Assembly (NCBI GenBank): GCA_964035795.1
Contig: OZ038325.1
Location: 4,779,163-4,843,162, forward strand
Direction of reading: 5' to 3'
From: Pterobdella sp. o SKG-2022
Lineage: Eukaryota > Annelida > Clitellata > Hirudinida > Piscicolidae
DNA length: 64,000 nt
In this document: one piece after another, positions 1-10,964 of the stretch
How the letters are laid out: each line of letters opens with the position of its first letter
Position numbering within the stretch: position 1 is the stretch's first letter
The notes under the pieces: generated by a model
Seen by the model: the letters and a program-made list of their open reading frames with translations, nothing else
Told to the model about the DNA's origin: nothing
Database searches by the model: none
Position numbers and translations under genes: made by a program

Positions 1-3000
1 GGATCTCCTGGCAATCCTACGCTTCCTGGTTGGCCTGGAGCTCCCAGAGGTCCTTTATTGCCATTTGCTCCTGGATCCCCAGCTGGGCCTGGTGCACCTC
101 TTGCTCCAGTAAAACCTTGTGCACCAGGGGTCCCTGGTTGTCCGTTTGGTCCAGGTAAACCGGGTAAACCTGTAAGCAATTGGAATGAAAAAAAAACAAA
201 ATGTGAAGAAAAATCTGAATAAAAATTTGAAAGCGATGGCAATAATACCTGATGGACCAGGAGCTCCATTCAATCCAGGACTTCCAATAAAACCTTTTTG
301 GCCTACACTTCCAGGATCTCCTGTGGCTCCAGAGGCTCCTATAGGCCCTGCTGAGCCTGGTGCTCCTTTTGAACCAAGAGCCCCTTGTGGCCCGGGCAAG
401 CCGTTGGACCCGGGATCTCCTGGAAGGCCCGGAGACCCTGAAGCTCCTATGTCACCAGAAGGTCCAGGTGCTCCAGTTGCTCCTCGCAAACCTTGATCTC
501 CAGGCAATCCGGTGAATCCTGGAGAACCCAATGCTCCTGAAGTGCCTGGAACGCCGGAAATTCCGGCTGGACCTACACTACCAGAAGAACCTGGCATACC
601 CGGATTTCCAGTTGGTCCTGTAATTTGAATGATGAATAATGTACCAAAAGAAGCCAAAAATTAAATAAAAATTTCAGAAATTTTACCAAACCAGTGTTTC
701 CGGGACTTCCAGGTGAACCAGGATTTCCTTTAGGTCCTTGTAAGCCATTAAGACCAGGAGATCCGGCGTTTCCAGTGGGTCCTGGCAACCCAGGTTGTCC
801 TGAGTCTCCTAATCTCCCTGGAAGACCTTGAGAGCCTGGAGTGCCTGGGTTACCTGGCTGACCTGGTGCGCCACTTGGTCCCGTGTTTCCAGGGTTTCCA
901 GGTAAACCGGGAAAGCCTTTCAAAATTAATTTATATCTTTAGTTCTTGCAAAAATTCATCAAATTCTAAAAAAGTATCGAAAAATTAAAAGTATTATTGA
1001 AACCTGCATTTCCAGAAGCACCTTTAACACCGTTAATGCCCAATGAACCAGTTATTCCTTTTACTCCGGTTGGTCCAATAGGTCCAGGAGGACCAGAAGA
1101 TCCCGAGGAACCTGGAACGCCTATGGGGCCTACTAGTCCAGTGGCTCCAGTAGGGCCTGGAAGACCTGGCAAACCTACTAAGCCTGAAACACCATCTGGT
1201 CCTACATCTCCTGTAGCTCCTGTGAATCCGGTAGAGCCATTGGCTCCTTGTTGACCTGGGTTTCCTGCTGACCCACTGTTTCCCGGTTGACCATCTGGTC
1301 CTGACTGACCTCGACTTCCTTCATATTTCAAAAAGTTTGTTAAATTGGTTTATTCAGGAAATTGAACAATTTCATTTATTATACCTTGAATTCCTGCAGG
1401 TCCAGTGAAACCAGTTGACCCTTGTATACCTTTGGGTCCTAGAGGACCAGGAAAACCTGCACTACCAATTTGTCCAGGAGAACCTTTGCTACCTACAACG
1501 CCTGTAGCACCTGTAGATCCAGTGAACCCTATCTCTCCAGGAGCTCCAGAGTTTCCTGGTACGCCTGGAGGCCCCACAGAACCAACTGGTCCTAAATTTC
1601 CAATCGGTCCCGGTAAACCATTTAATCCAGGTTGCCCTGGATCTCCAGGTAGCCCTTTTGTTCCTGGTGATCCATCAAGTCCTGTAGCTCCTTGAGGACC
1701 TCTTGGCCCAGTGAATCCAATAGGACCAGTAAATCCATTAGGTCCTGGACTTCCAGCTGGTCCATCGTTTCCTTGCAAACCTGGAGCTCCAGTGGCACCT
1801 TGCGGTCCTTGTAATCCTTGACCACCTAAACTTCCTGGTACGCCTGCCGAACCATTAGCTCCTTGAGGACCAGTAAAACCTTTTTCACCTGGGTTTCCAT
1901 TGGGTCCTGGTGCGCCTTGTAAGCCGGTAATACCCTTTGGACCTTTCGATCCAGGAAAGCCTAGTGACCCAGTAAAACCTGTATTACCATTTTCTCCTAC
2001 ACTTCCAGGATTCCCGGAAAAGCCATCAGTACCACGAGCTCCTGGAGCTCCATTAGGTCCAGTAAAACCTGGCAAACCAATTATTCCAGGTAATCCCGTA
2101 GGGCCTTGAGGTCCTTGTGGCCCTGTATCTCCTGGTACTCCCGTTGGTCCCATTGCTCCTCTCATTCCAACTACTCCTGTTGGACCTGGCCTTCCAGGAC
2201 TTCCAGTTGCTCCAGTTAAACCCTCTGCTCCTATATCGCCGGTTACTCCAGTTAATCCAACATCTCCTGTAGCACCCGTGTTTCCAGTTTCTCCAGTTGG
2301 TCCTTTCGGTCCTGTAGCTCCAATGCCTGTATTTAGTCCTGGAGCTCCCGGACGACCCGTAGCTCCTTGAGGTCCTTGTTGTCCTTGAGCTCCTACACCT
2401 CCTTGTGATCCTTGCATTCCTACTCCACCAGCAGAACCGGTAGCTCCAACACTCCCTGGATTACCCGGATCGCCACTAGGTCCAACACTACCTGGTAAAC
2501 CTGGTATTCCTGGATTACCAGGTGAACCTATCCTTCCTGTATTACCTTTTGCACCTTGACTCCCAGCTAGTCCCATATCTCCAATGGGTCCTGAAGGACC
2601 TGTCACTCCAGTTGGACCTCTTAGACCAAAAGCACCAACAGCTCCCGTGTCTCCCGGTGTTCCTGTATCACCTTGTGATCCAGGAAACCCGGGTGCACCA
2701 GCAATTCCTTGCTGACCTTTAAGACCAGGGTCTCCTTTTGGACCATCAGCACCTTTTGGACCTTTACTTCCTGGCCGACCAGCTGGCCCTATTGAACCTA
2801 TTGAGCCCTTTGCTTGCGACCCTCCTGGACTACCTGGAAATCCTACAGGTCCTATAGCTCCTTGTATTCCAAGTTGCCCAGCAGGTCCTTGGTCACCTGG
2901 CGATCCCTTCAAGCCCGGCTGTCCTGGATCCCCTTGAGGACCTGCAGGTCCTGGTCTCCCTTGTGGGCCTGCCAGTCCTGGAACCCCTGGTTGGCCTGGT

Positions 3001-6000
3001 GAGCCGTTAGGTCCTACAAAATGTAAAGTGAAATTTCAAAAACTATGCATTTTCAAGTTATGTGAAAAACTTATAAAAAATTAAATTATAATGAATGAGA
3101 CTCGAAAAAATATATCTATTAAAGAAACACACTCTTTGACCTATAATAGATCAAAAAATACTTATTATTTCAACACAAATAAAACCACATCGAATTATTT
3201 GAAACCAAATGCAGAAAATAAAAATATGATAAAATACATAAAATTCCCTTATCTACTTCATGAATGGCCACCACTGGAATTCGAAGAATATTTGAGTTAC
3301 GATGTAGAAGAATTATTTATTCCCATAGTCTACCCTAAAAATTATATTTACGGAAAATTTATATTATTACAAAATTACTCTAATGCAATAACACAAGTAT
3401 TTTTGCATTTTACAGAGAACATACTTCCTGCAAATCGAAAAATATATAAGCCAAAATTGACTTCAATCTTATGATGAAAATAAGCTCTAAAAAACTGTCT
3501 TAATCGAACTATAATGAACCAGAGTGTGTTTCTTGAATATATAGTAGACAAAATTGTATAATTTGAATCATGAATAATATAAAAAAATGCAAAGGTTTGA
3601 ATTGTTTGTTATCTGAGTCTTAATAAAAATCAATTTGAACCCCTAACTCCGAAAAAGTAATATCACAAATGAAATGCAATACTTAATCATCTAACCAACA
3701 GCTCCCGGATCTCCTCTAGAACCTTGTACACCACTGGAGCCTGTGACACCAACATCGCCTTCAGGCCCTTGAAATCCCTGTGCTCCCTGCAGACCCGGCT
3801 GCCCTGAAAAACCTAGGATCCCAGGTAAACCATTCAAGCCAGGACTGCCCGGATTACCTGGTGCTCCTTGTTGTCCTGGTGCTCCTTTCAGACCTTGACC
3901 ACTTCCCGACGGACCTCTATCTCCTATTGGTCCTGTATCACCTACAAGTCCAGGTGGACCTAGTAAGCCTGGTCTTCCATTAGGTCCAGGATTTCCCGTG
4001 TTACCAACAACACCGGCATTTCCGTCAAATCCTGTATCTCCTATAGGCCCAGGAGAACCATCATTACCTTGTGCACCTTTAAGACCTTTAGGACCAGGAG
4101 CTCCAAGATTACCTTGAATACCCGAAACTCCAGGTAGCCCTGGGTTGCCTCGTTGTCCTGAAGCTCCAGTACTTCCTGTAAAGCCTATTATAGTTCCTCC
4201 TTGTTGACCTCGACCTGGTGGTCCTCGAGGTCCTTTCACACCTTCCTCACCCTCTTCTCCTGGTACCCCAGAAGAGCCAGTATCTCCCGGTGGACCTTGT
4301 GCCCCCAGCTGTCCATTGTTTCCTGGTGCACCAGTATTTCCAATTAATCCCGTAGAGCCTTTTGCTCCTTGACGTCCTTGAAACCCTGTAATGCCCGTAA
4401 ACCCTGTATTTCCCACTTCTCCTGCAGGCCCTGAAGCTCCAGTGTTTCCTGGCTCTCCTATCACTCCTCTGTCTCCCGTGAAACCTGGAAATCCTTTAAG
4501 ACCGGGTAGACCTCCAATAGAAGGACCAGGCAAACCTGTATCTCCTTTTGGTCCCTTGGCACCTTGTCCTCCAACTCTTCCTGTATCTCCTCTTTCACCG
4601 GCTGGTCCATTCAATCCTTGGAATCCATTCTGTCCACTTGGTCCTTGAAGTCCTGGTGATCCTGTAAAACCAGTGTTTCCTTGTCTTCCTGGAGGACCTG
4701 TTATGCCAGTGTCTCCAGGGGTGCCAGGAGAATTTGCTCCTCCTGGAGCTCCAGTGAAGCCCACACTCCCTGTGGGACCTGGGACGCCTGTCGTCATTAT
4801 TACTTTTTAGTGAATCATTTTTTATTATTTTATATTATTATTATTCATATTATATCTTTCAAAGTTGAAAAAGTACTCTATAGCGTAATTCAACCAAATC
4901 TGTACAATCTATTTTTTTGATATTAGCCAATTAGAAGGAAAATTTTCTTTAATTGAAAAATCATACTTTAATTTATTATAAGGCTCACTAAAAGCTGCAT
5001 GGAAAGTGAGAGCATTAATTATTAAAAGAGACTTTAAGAATAGCTGTCATGTGAAGATAAAAAAATTTTGATTATTAATTCCAAAACTTTTTCAAACTGG
5101 ATCTAAATGAATCTTTCAAAAAAACTTGTTAAAATGAACTCTTTCGAGAACACTAATTCAATTTTTATATTTAAACCTCAGTTAACTTTTACTAAAAATA
5201 AAACTAAGTCAAAATTTTATCTGTATTAATTAACATAATTTTGATTTAAAAAACAGCATGTTGAAAATTTTTTAAAATTATGAAGTAAATTTTTTGTTGC
5301 AATAGTCGAAAGATAATTTTCGATAATTACCTTTACTGCCTGTGTCTCCGAGAGGCCCAGAAGACCCAGTATCACCTTTGGGTCCGGGAGGTCCTGGCAA
5401 CCCTGCATTTTAATTCAAAACTTGTTTCATTTACGTCTTATGATAGGACTGATAAACCAAAAAGAGCATTATAAAATAATTTAGTTGAGTCCGTTTAAAA
5501 CAATTTTGTTGTGTGGATCTCAATTGAGTTAAAATAATAGTATTGCTCATGTGAATAACTTCACTAACAAATGTGTTCGTAAAATAATTATAGCTGAAAA
5601 AAATAATTTTACTCGGATCAATTTCCGCAGCCATGGAGAAGTATGAGTTGTCACTTCCAGTAGGGGTTATGACGCTATTTATTCTGGGGTAGTCTCGATC
5701 TCCATTGTCAAGGTCTATAGTGCGCAGCCTGGACTGAGGCACTATAAAGCGAGAGATAGGATAGTTGTTTGAGAGTATTTTAAGCCCCAGTTTATCATTT
5801 TTGTCCAGAATTACTGTTGTTAGCGGCTTGACCTGGTTGGTTTTACCATGAGTGAGTAAAAAGTATAAATAATGTTATGATAAATTTCATTTGGTATATA
5901 TATAAATTGAGCAGTAGTAACTTCAGACATCTTAATGAATTTATATACAATATTAAACACTTAAACGTAGATTTAAAAGAAAATTTTAGTAAATTTATTT

Positions 6001-8589
6001 AGCAAAACCAGCTAGAATTAGCTAACGTATTACGGTAAAATTCTAGCTGAATTTTCTTGAAAATGTACTCAAATTCTCTCATAAATCGACGGTTAAAAAC
6101 TTTTGAAAAAGTTGTAAGTATATGTAATGTTTCAATTCTTCAATTATGGTCCAAAGCTTTCAATGAAGTTGCAAAATGAAGATTAAATGTTATTATAGAA
6201 ACTTTACAAAGCTTTCCTTTTCAAATTTTCAATGCAATTTCACTGTGCTTAAATTATTTCTCTAGGATTGTTGTATGGATGATAACAAAAAAAAATAACT
6301 TACAAATATTTCTAAAATTTGTTTAAACCTATGCAAAAGTTGAGCATATGATAGCTCTAAAGAAATAAGTAGACTTGCAACTCAAAGCAACCGTATTATT
6401 ATTATTATTATATTCTTGTTATTATTATTCTATTATTATTATTTTTCTATTATTATTATTATCACAATTATTCTTTGTATCAAGAACTTACACTATAAAG
6501 AAACCCCTGATTGCCAAGGTCCCTCTCAATAGTCACACTGCCTTCCCACACCAGGGTCCACTGGCTTTCTGAGACATTCTTCCATATTTGAGGCCGAACT
6601 TCGATACTTGTGGCTTGGGGGAAGGAGTGCAGATGGAACTGCTTGAGGGTGCCTGTGATCGTTGAGTGTTGGTGTCAATGATGCGTTCAAATATAGTCGA
6701 TAATGTGTCAAACTTGAACAGCGGTTGTTGTGTTCATTATCAAAACTTTATTTTTCAAAATAGTGAAAAATTTCAATCTAAAAAGAAAAGGTAAGAATAA
6801 AAAGTTATATGAGAATAGGAAATTAACTACAAACTGAATAATGAACGAAATTAACCAACGAAAACAGAATGAAAAAAAATTAAATAATCGTTACGATTTA
6901 ATATTTTTCGCTAACGTTTTATGATAAGGCTAAACTTATCGAAAATTATAGCTTCTGATTTTCAATAAATGTATTAAAAATTCCTCTTATTTGATGTTTT
7001 TCGTTACAAAATATTGAAGAAAAACACATACGATATCTCTGAAAAGTAAAATTGAAGATTATGAAAAAATAAGAATAAATAAATAAAACTTAACCTAGGA
7101 TTCCTCTTCAGGTTACTTATGCCAGAGCAGAAGCTCTTTTATAATGACTATAATAATCGCTGTTTTCAATGTTGAATTCAATTTAAAGTTAAAACTAATT
7201 TTATCTCTAATATATGCATAAAAACTATGGTTAAACAACTGTTGAAAATTTCGTGATTAAAATCATACCAGCCATTGTATTGGGTATTGGTATTTATATA
7301 ACTACGTGTGATATAAAAAGCGTAAGTCATGATCAAAAAGTTGAACAGTCTGCAATTTGAATACTTTAATGATTTTTACAATTTTCAATTAGTTTAATTA
7401 AATATTTGATGTATTGTGTTGATACAAAAGCACTAATATCGCATAGTACTTCATTATAGTTAGCCAATGGCAAGGTTGATGGTTTCAATTAATTTCTTCA
7501 TTTAATTATTTTCTAACTTTTATCTTCGTTAATTTTTTAAAATTCTTTTTATATTTATTAATTATTTCTGATTTCTTTATTTGTTGCATCGTTCATTCCT
7601 ACAATATTTTCCATCTTTCACAACTCACCAGTAATGAGAGAGACCTCGAGATCAATGAAGACTTTAAAAGCCCCCTGATCACCACTGTTTTGTTGTCTGT
7701 TGTAAGTCACATTGTTCCCATACAGCCCTTTATCTCCTTTGAACGCGAAGAGGATCTCTCCTGCGGGTGTTTGAGGGTGGCGGTGGTCGTGTGCTTAAAT
7801 TTCCTAAACAAAATGATTTTAGAGTGTTAAGGGTTTCATGTGTCAAAAAAAATTGAAATTATTTTTCAGTCAATGGTTTTTAAATATTACCATTTTATGT
7901 GTTTTGTTTATTTTTTGAAGTGTCGTTCAAGTGCTTGTACATTACGAATTCTTTGAGATTTTTTATGTCTCTTCAATAATATTTTTGATAAGCTACATGA
8001 TACAGTGTGATACAATAAATACAAAGTTGCTTCAATGAAATGCCAAAAATATAAAAATCTAATGAAAAATAAAAGCCTCGATACAATTTAATAACAGTAC
8101 AGTGACTAGAGTGTATAATGACTCAAGAACTTTTTAAAAATATGTGAAAAAAATACTAGAGGGTCCTTAAAGTGGTTGTTTCTAATTGGATTTTACAAGA
8201 AAATCCCTAAAATATCTGTTATCCCTATATTTGTTTATGAGGACTATAAATAAAATGTATTTGAATGATAATTAAAAAATATGTACCTGTAGTTACGTTC
8301 ACTGTTACGCCTATGGAAGTGATGGGGTTGATTTTATTATAAAGTAGTAATATAAGTTTTATCCGTCACCTTTGAGCAAAATTCTATGTTCAATTCAACT
8401 TCTATTAAAAACTTGATTTTTATAAGCAACTAGGTAAAATTTGGATTTTTTAGTTTACAATCAAGTTATTAAATTAGATATATTTGCTTCAATTTATGTT
8501 CAAGTGCGGGTAACTATTAAGGGCATACCTTGACCTGATGTTGCTGCTACTGCCAAAGTGAGTAGATATATTCCTAGCAACCAGTCCAT
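1..8589 (-). CDS. Collagen with signal peptide and novel N-terminal domain (3' end outside window)
   Basis: Secreted extracellular-matrix collagen. Exons in coding order: 8529-8589, 8287-8310, 7629-7760, 6492-6652, 5613-5832, 5331-5402, 3696-4787, 1385-3013, 1004-1318, 692-916, 249-617, 169 to the left edge; all junction phases agree. The start ATG (8589) opens a hydrophobic signal peptide ([19 protein letters not shown]). About 180 residues of non-collagenous sequence follow, with three N-glycosylation motifs (NVT, NVT, NVS) and no cysteine that I can see; I do not recognise this domain. Gly-X-Y begins near residue 201 and runs for 3,871 nt within the window. Several imperfections (GGSQAKG, GLNTGIG, GPSIGG, GRGQQGG) argue against a strict fibrillar collagen. 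Two RGD triplets lie in the 3696-4787 exon (GERGDTG, SRGDPG). Helical exons start after the first base of a Gly codon, and most are multiples of nine. The C-terminal domain, needed to assign a collagen type, is missing. Confidence 0.93.
3083..3564 (+). mobile_element. Inverted-repeat-bounded element with a 127-codon ORF in a collagen intron
   Basis: The intron between collagen exons 3696-4787 and 1385-3013 holds a plus-strand ORF (3091-3474). It is much longer than expected by chance in sequence this AT-rich. On both sides lie imperfect inverted repeats: AAGAAACACACTCT near 3121-3134 recurs reversed near 3519-3534, and flanking AAATTATA and TATAATAG segments also match in inverted order. The protein is rich in Asn, Tyr, Ile and Lys, with a more ordered half around [20 protein letters not shown] recognise no family. 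It could be a small non-autonomous transposon or a remnant. No clear target-site duplication was found. Confidence 0.4.
6393..6463. repeat. (ATT)n microsatellite
   Basis: Imperfect TTA/ATT trinucleotide run, interrupted by TATTCTTG and TTTTTC, lying just 3' in plus orientation of a non-coding stretch of the collagen gene and next to exon 6492-6652. Confidence 0.8.
6908..6954. repeat. Short palindromic interspersed repeat, copy 1
   Basis: Contains GATAAG-GCTAAA-CTTATC, a six-base inverted repeat around a six-base loop, inside a unit of about 44 bp running from AACGTTTTATGAT to AAAATTATAGC. Copies 2 (34119-34164) and 3 (35653-35693) are in the opposite orientation. Copy 2 differs at about one position over 44 bp. 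This looks like a small MITE-like family. Confidence 0.7.
8529..8589 (-). CDS. Collagen exon 1: initiator and signal peptide
   Basis: ATG at 8589 followed by a hydrophobic stretch and small residues (AVAATSG) typical of a signal-peptidase site. It ends in phase 1 at an AAG|GTATG donor. The next exon is a 24-nt micro-exon (8287-8310, phase 1 to 1) that adds only eight residues (GVTVNVTT). Confidence 0.75.
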
Positions 8590-10538
8590 CCTTTGTTGTA
8601 TATTTTTGGTTAATCTCAAAATTTTGATAACTGAGTGTTTTATTGGTTCAATAAAATAAATTTTTTGTCAAGTGTCAATTGTTTCAGTTTTTGTTACATT
8701 TCACAAGTTAGGCCTACCTCTAATTCATTGCAGACTTCAACACAGTGATATGACGAAAATTTTATTCTTTGAAGTAAAGTTTTACAAATTAATCAAGTAA
8801 ATTCAAAATCGAAACTCAATCCGTCTGCAAAGTGAAGGCAGTTTTAAAATGTCTTCTATATACTAATCCGTTCACGGTATGTTAGAGCATTAAGAATCTC
8901 TATACAAGAGTATATACAGACTCTTTATAAAACATATGACCAAAAGAGATATATACAATTACTTTCCATGCCAGTGTTATGTAAACCACTAAACACATAC
9001 AACAAGTTTGATATGCTGTCCAATGCAATGGCGTTGGTCGTGATAGTAAAAGCCATCATAAACTCATAATAACTTAATGATATATTCATATAACTTGAAC
9101 CTTCATACATATAACTTAAGCATTCATACATATGTTTTATTCATGATTTCCAGCTTATGGCTTAAATAGAGAGCCTAAGAATACGTGAGTTGGACACGGT
9201 CTGGTGCTCATTTCTAACACGGCTGTCTATCATACCCACACAATACCTATACGCACAAACTTATTCAAAAAAATGACTGATTATTTATAAAAAGTGAATA
9301 ACCAATTCAATAAGAATTTTATTTTTTGAATAAATATTTCCGATAAGCAATAATGTTCACGAAGAAGCTGCACAAAAAGAATACTTTCACCAATAATAAT
9401 ATTAATGGCGTTCAAGAAAACCATGTAGTTCTGGCCATAATGTTAATCTGCACACAACCAATTACCATAGGTTCAGGTCGATCACTGGTAAGACTTCTAC
9501 CCTTTCTTGTAGGGCAACTACTCTTTGAGGGCTTGAATCTCAACAAACCAGGCTTTCATGATAAGTTTTTATTAAAGAATGAAGCATTAAAAGAATATTC
9601 AAGAGTCTCAAGATGAGAAAGTGATGGCACAGTTTGATGATGGGACATGGAAGATGGGAAAGAATGCAAAAAAATATGATGATAATGATGGTAAAAATTT
9701 ATATATATGAAAAAGTTATAAATAATCTTAATAATAATATTTAATATGCATAAAAACATAATAAGATTAAAAAAATCAATTATAGATTACTTAGTAATTG
9801 AAAAAATCATTGTCTATCTTGTATATAGATATTATTAATGAAGAATAAATATATACAGAAACATATGAATAAAATAACCATATTAAATAATATAGCGTTG
9901 AGTCTTACGACTGCCATTATCACGATCCGGCATTCTCAACAGTGATTTTTCAATGAAAAATTGAGCGTTCTATAGAATGCATTGAAACGAATCAATTATG
10001 AAATCGTGCGTTTTGACAATTTCATAGGTCAAGTGTTGTGTTATACTTAAAAGTTTTATTAGCACTATAATTGATATCATGAATAGTTGATAATAAATGT
10101 TATATACGATGCCTATGAGAAGTTATATATAGTAACAGTGATTTAAATAAATTAGCGGTGTTTCAAGCAATTAGTATTAAGTTTTATATTTGACTGTTAA
10201 CCTCTTCGCATTTTAAATTGTTTATTTATAGCCTTCATTTTTGTTGTTTTTAAATTAGTGAACTTTGTCAAGAGTCTTTATTTCTTAATTTTTATATAAG
10301 AAATGTTGAGAACAATGATGTGGAAATAAAAAAAAAATTTGATGTTTGGGAATCGATTTATATTTTTCATCGAGTAATCATTAATCAATTCATTAACAAT
10401 CGATGCTTCAATAATAGATGAACAAACAAACAAATAATACAAATAATAAATAGACTGTAAATAATCAGAAAAACATGAAAAAAATAATAAAAAACAACAA
10501 AAAATAAAGACCAATAAATAAATCCTCAGGAAATGAAG
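8590..10538. other. Intergenic, no supported gene
   Basis: AT-rich sequence upstream of the collagen start. Short ORFs at 8925-9131, 9353-9616 and 10278-10514 have AT-driven composition and no recognisable domain. The 5' region of the collagen gene should lie at the low end, but no promoter motif stands out. Confidence 0.6.
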
Positions 10539-10599
10539 TCAATTGATGAGGTTCACAGCAGGATTGGACACAGACCACGATGTGATGCTGTCAACCTCG
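10539..10599 (-). CDS. Possible terminal coding exon
   Basis: An island of more balanced base composition. After a CTAAG acceptor it reads EVDSITSWSVSNPAVNLIN and then TGA. It lies downstream of the Asn-rich gene (10965-18439), but its phase (2) does not match the usable donors near the end of that gene (phase 1). It may be an alternative last exon or belong to an unseen gene. Confidence 0.25.
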
Positions 10600-10964
10600 C
10601 TTAGACATAACTTTGTCATCTCGTATGTGTTCAAAAGGTCTGGTGTAGTATTTTATTGGTTGTTTGGAAGAAGTGTTATTAAGTTTAGTGGCGTTTGATT
10701 GGTTGATCGGAATAAAGATAATTTTCGTGTTTATTTACTTTTTTTAGCACTTGGAGTTAATTTAGTAACAATAAAAATAATTATCATTATTATTTTGTTT
10801 TACAAATGGTTTCTAGTGTAAAGCATAAAAGTTGAATAAATATTCATGTCAAAAACTTGTTTTTTAATTGCTCGCAGCTAACGACCCTAGTTTGATTCAG
10901 CGCTTAGTTTAAAAAAAGCTTCAAATGCGCCTAATAATTCAACGAATAATAATAATGATAAAAA

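Noticed and set aside
185..2722. Plus-strand Pro-rich ORFs over the collagen
   Set aside because: Antisense shadows of Gly-X-Y codons; the minus strand has the signal peptide, splice sites and phase agreement.
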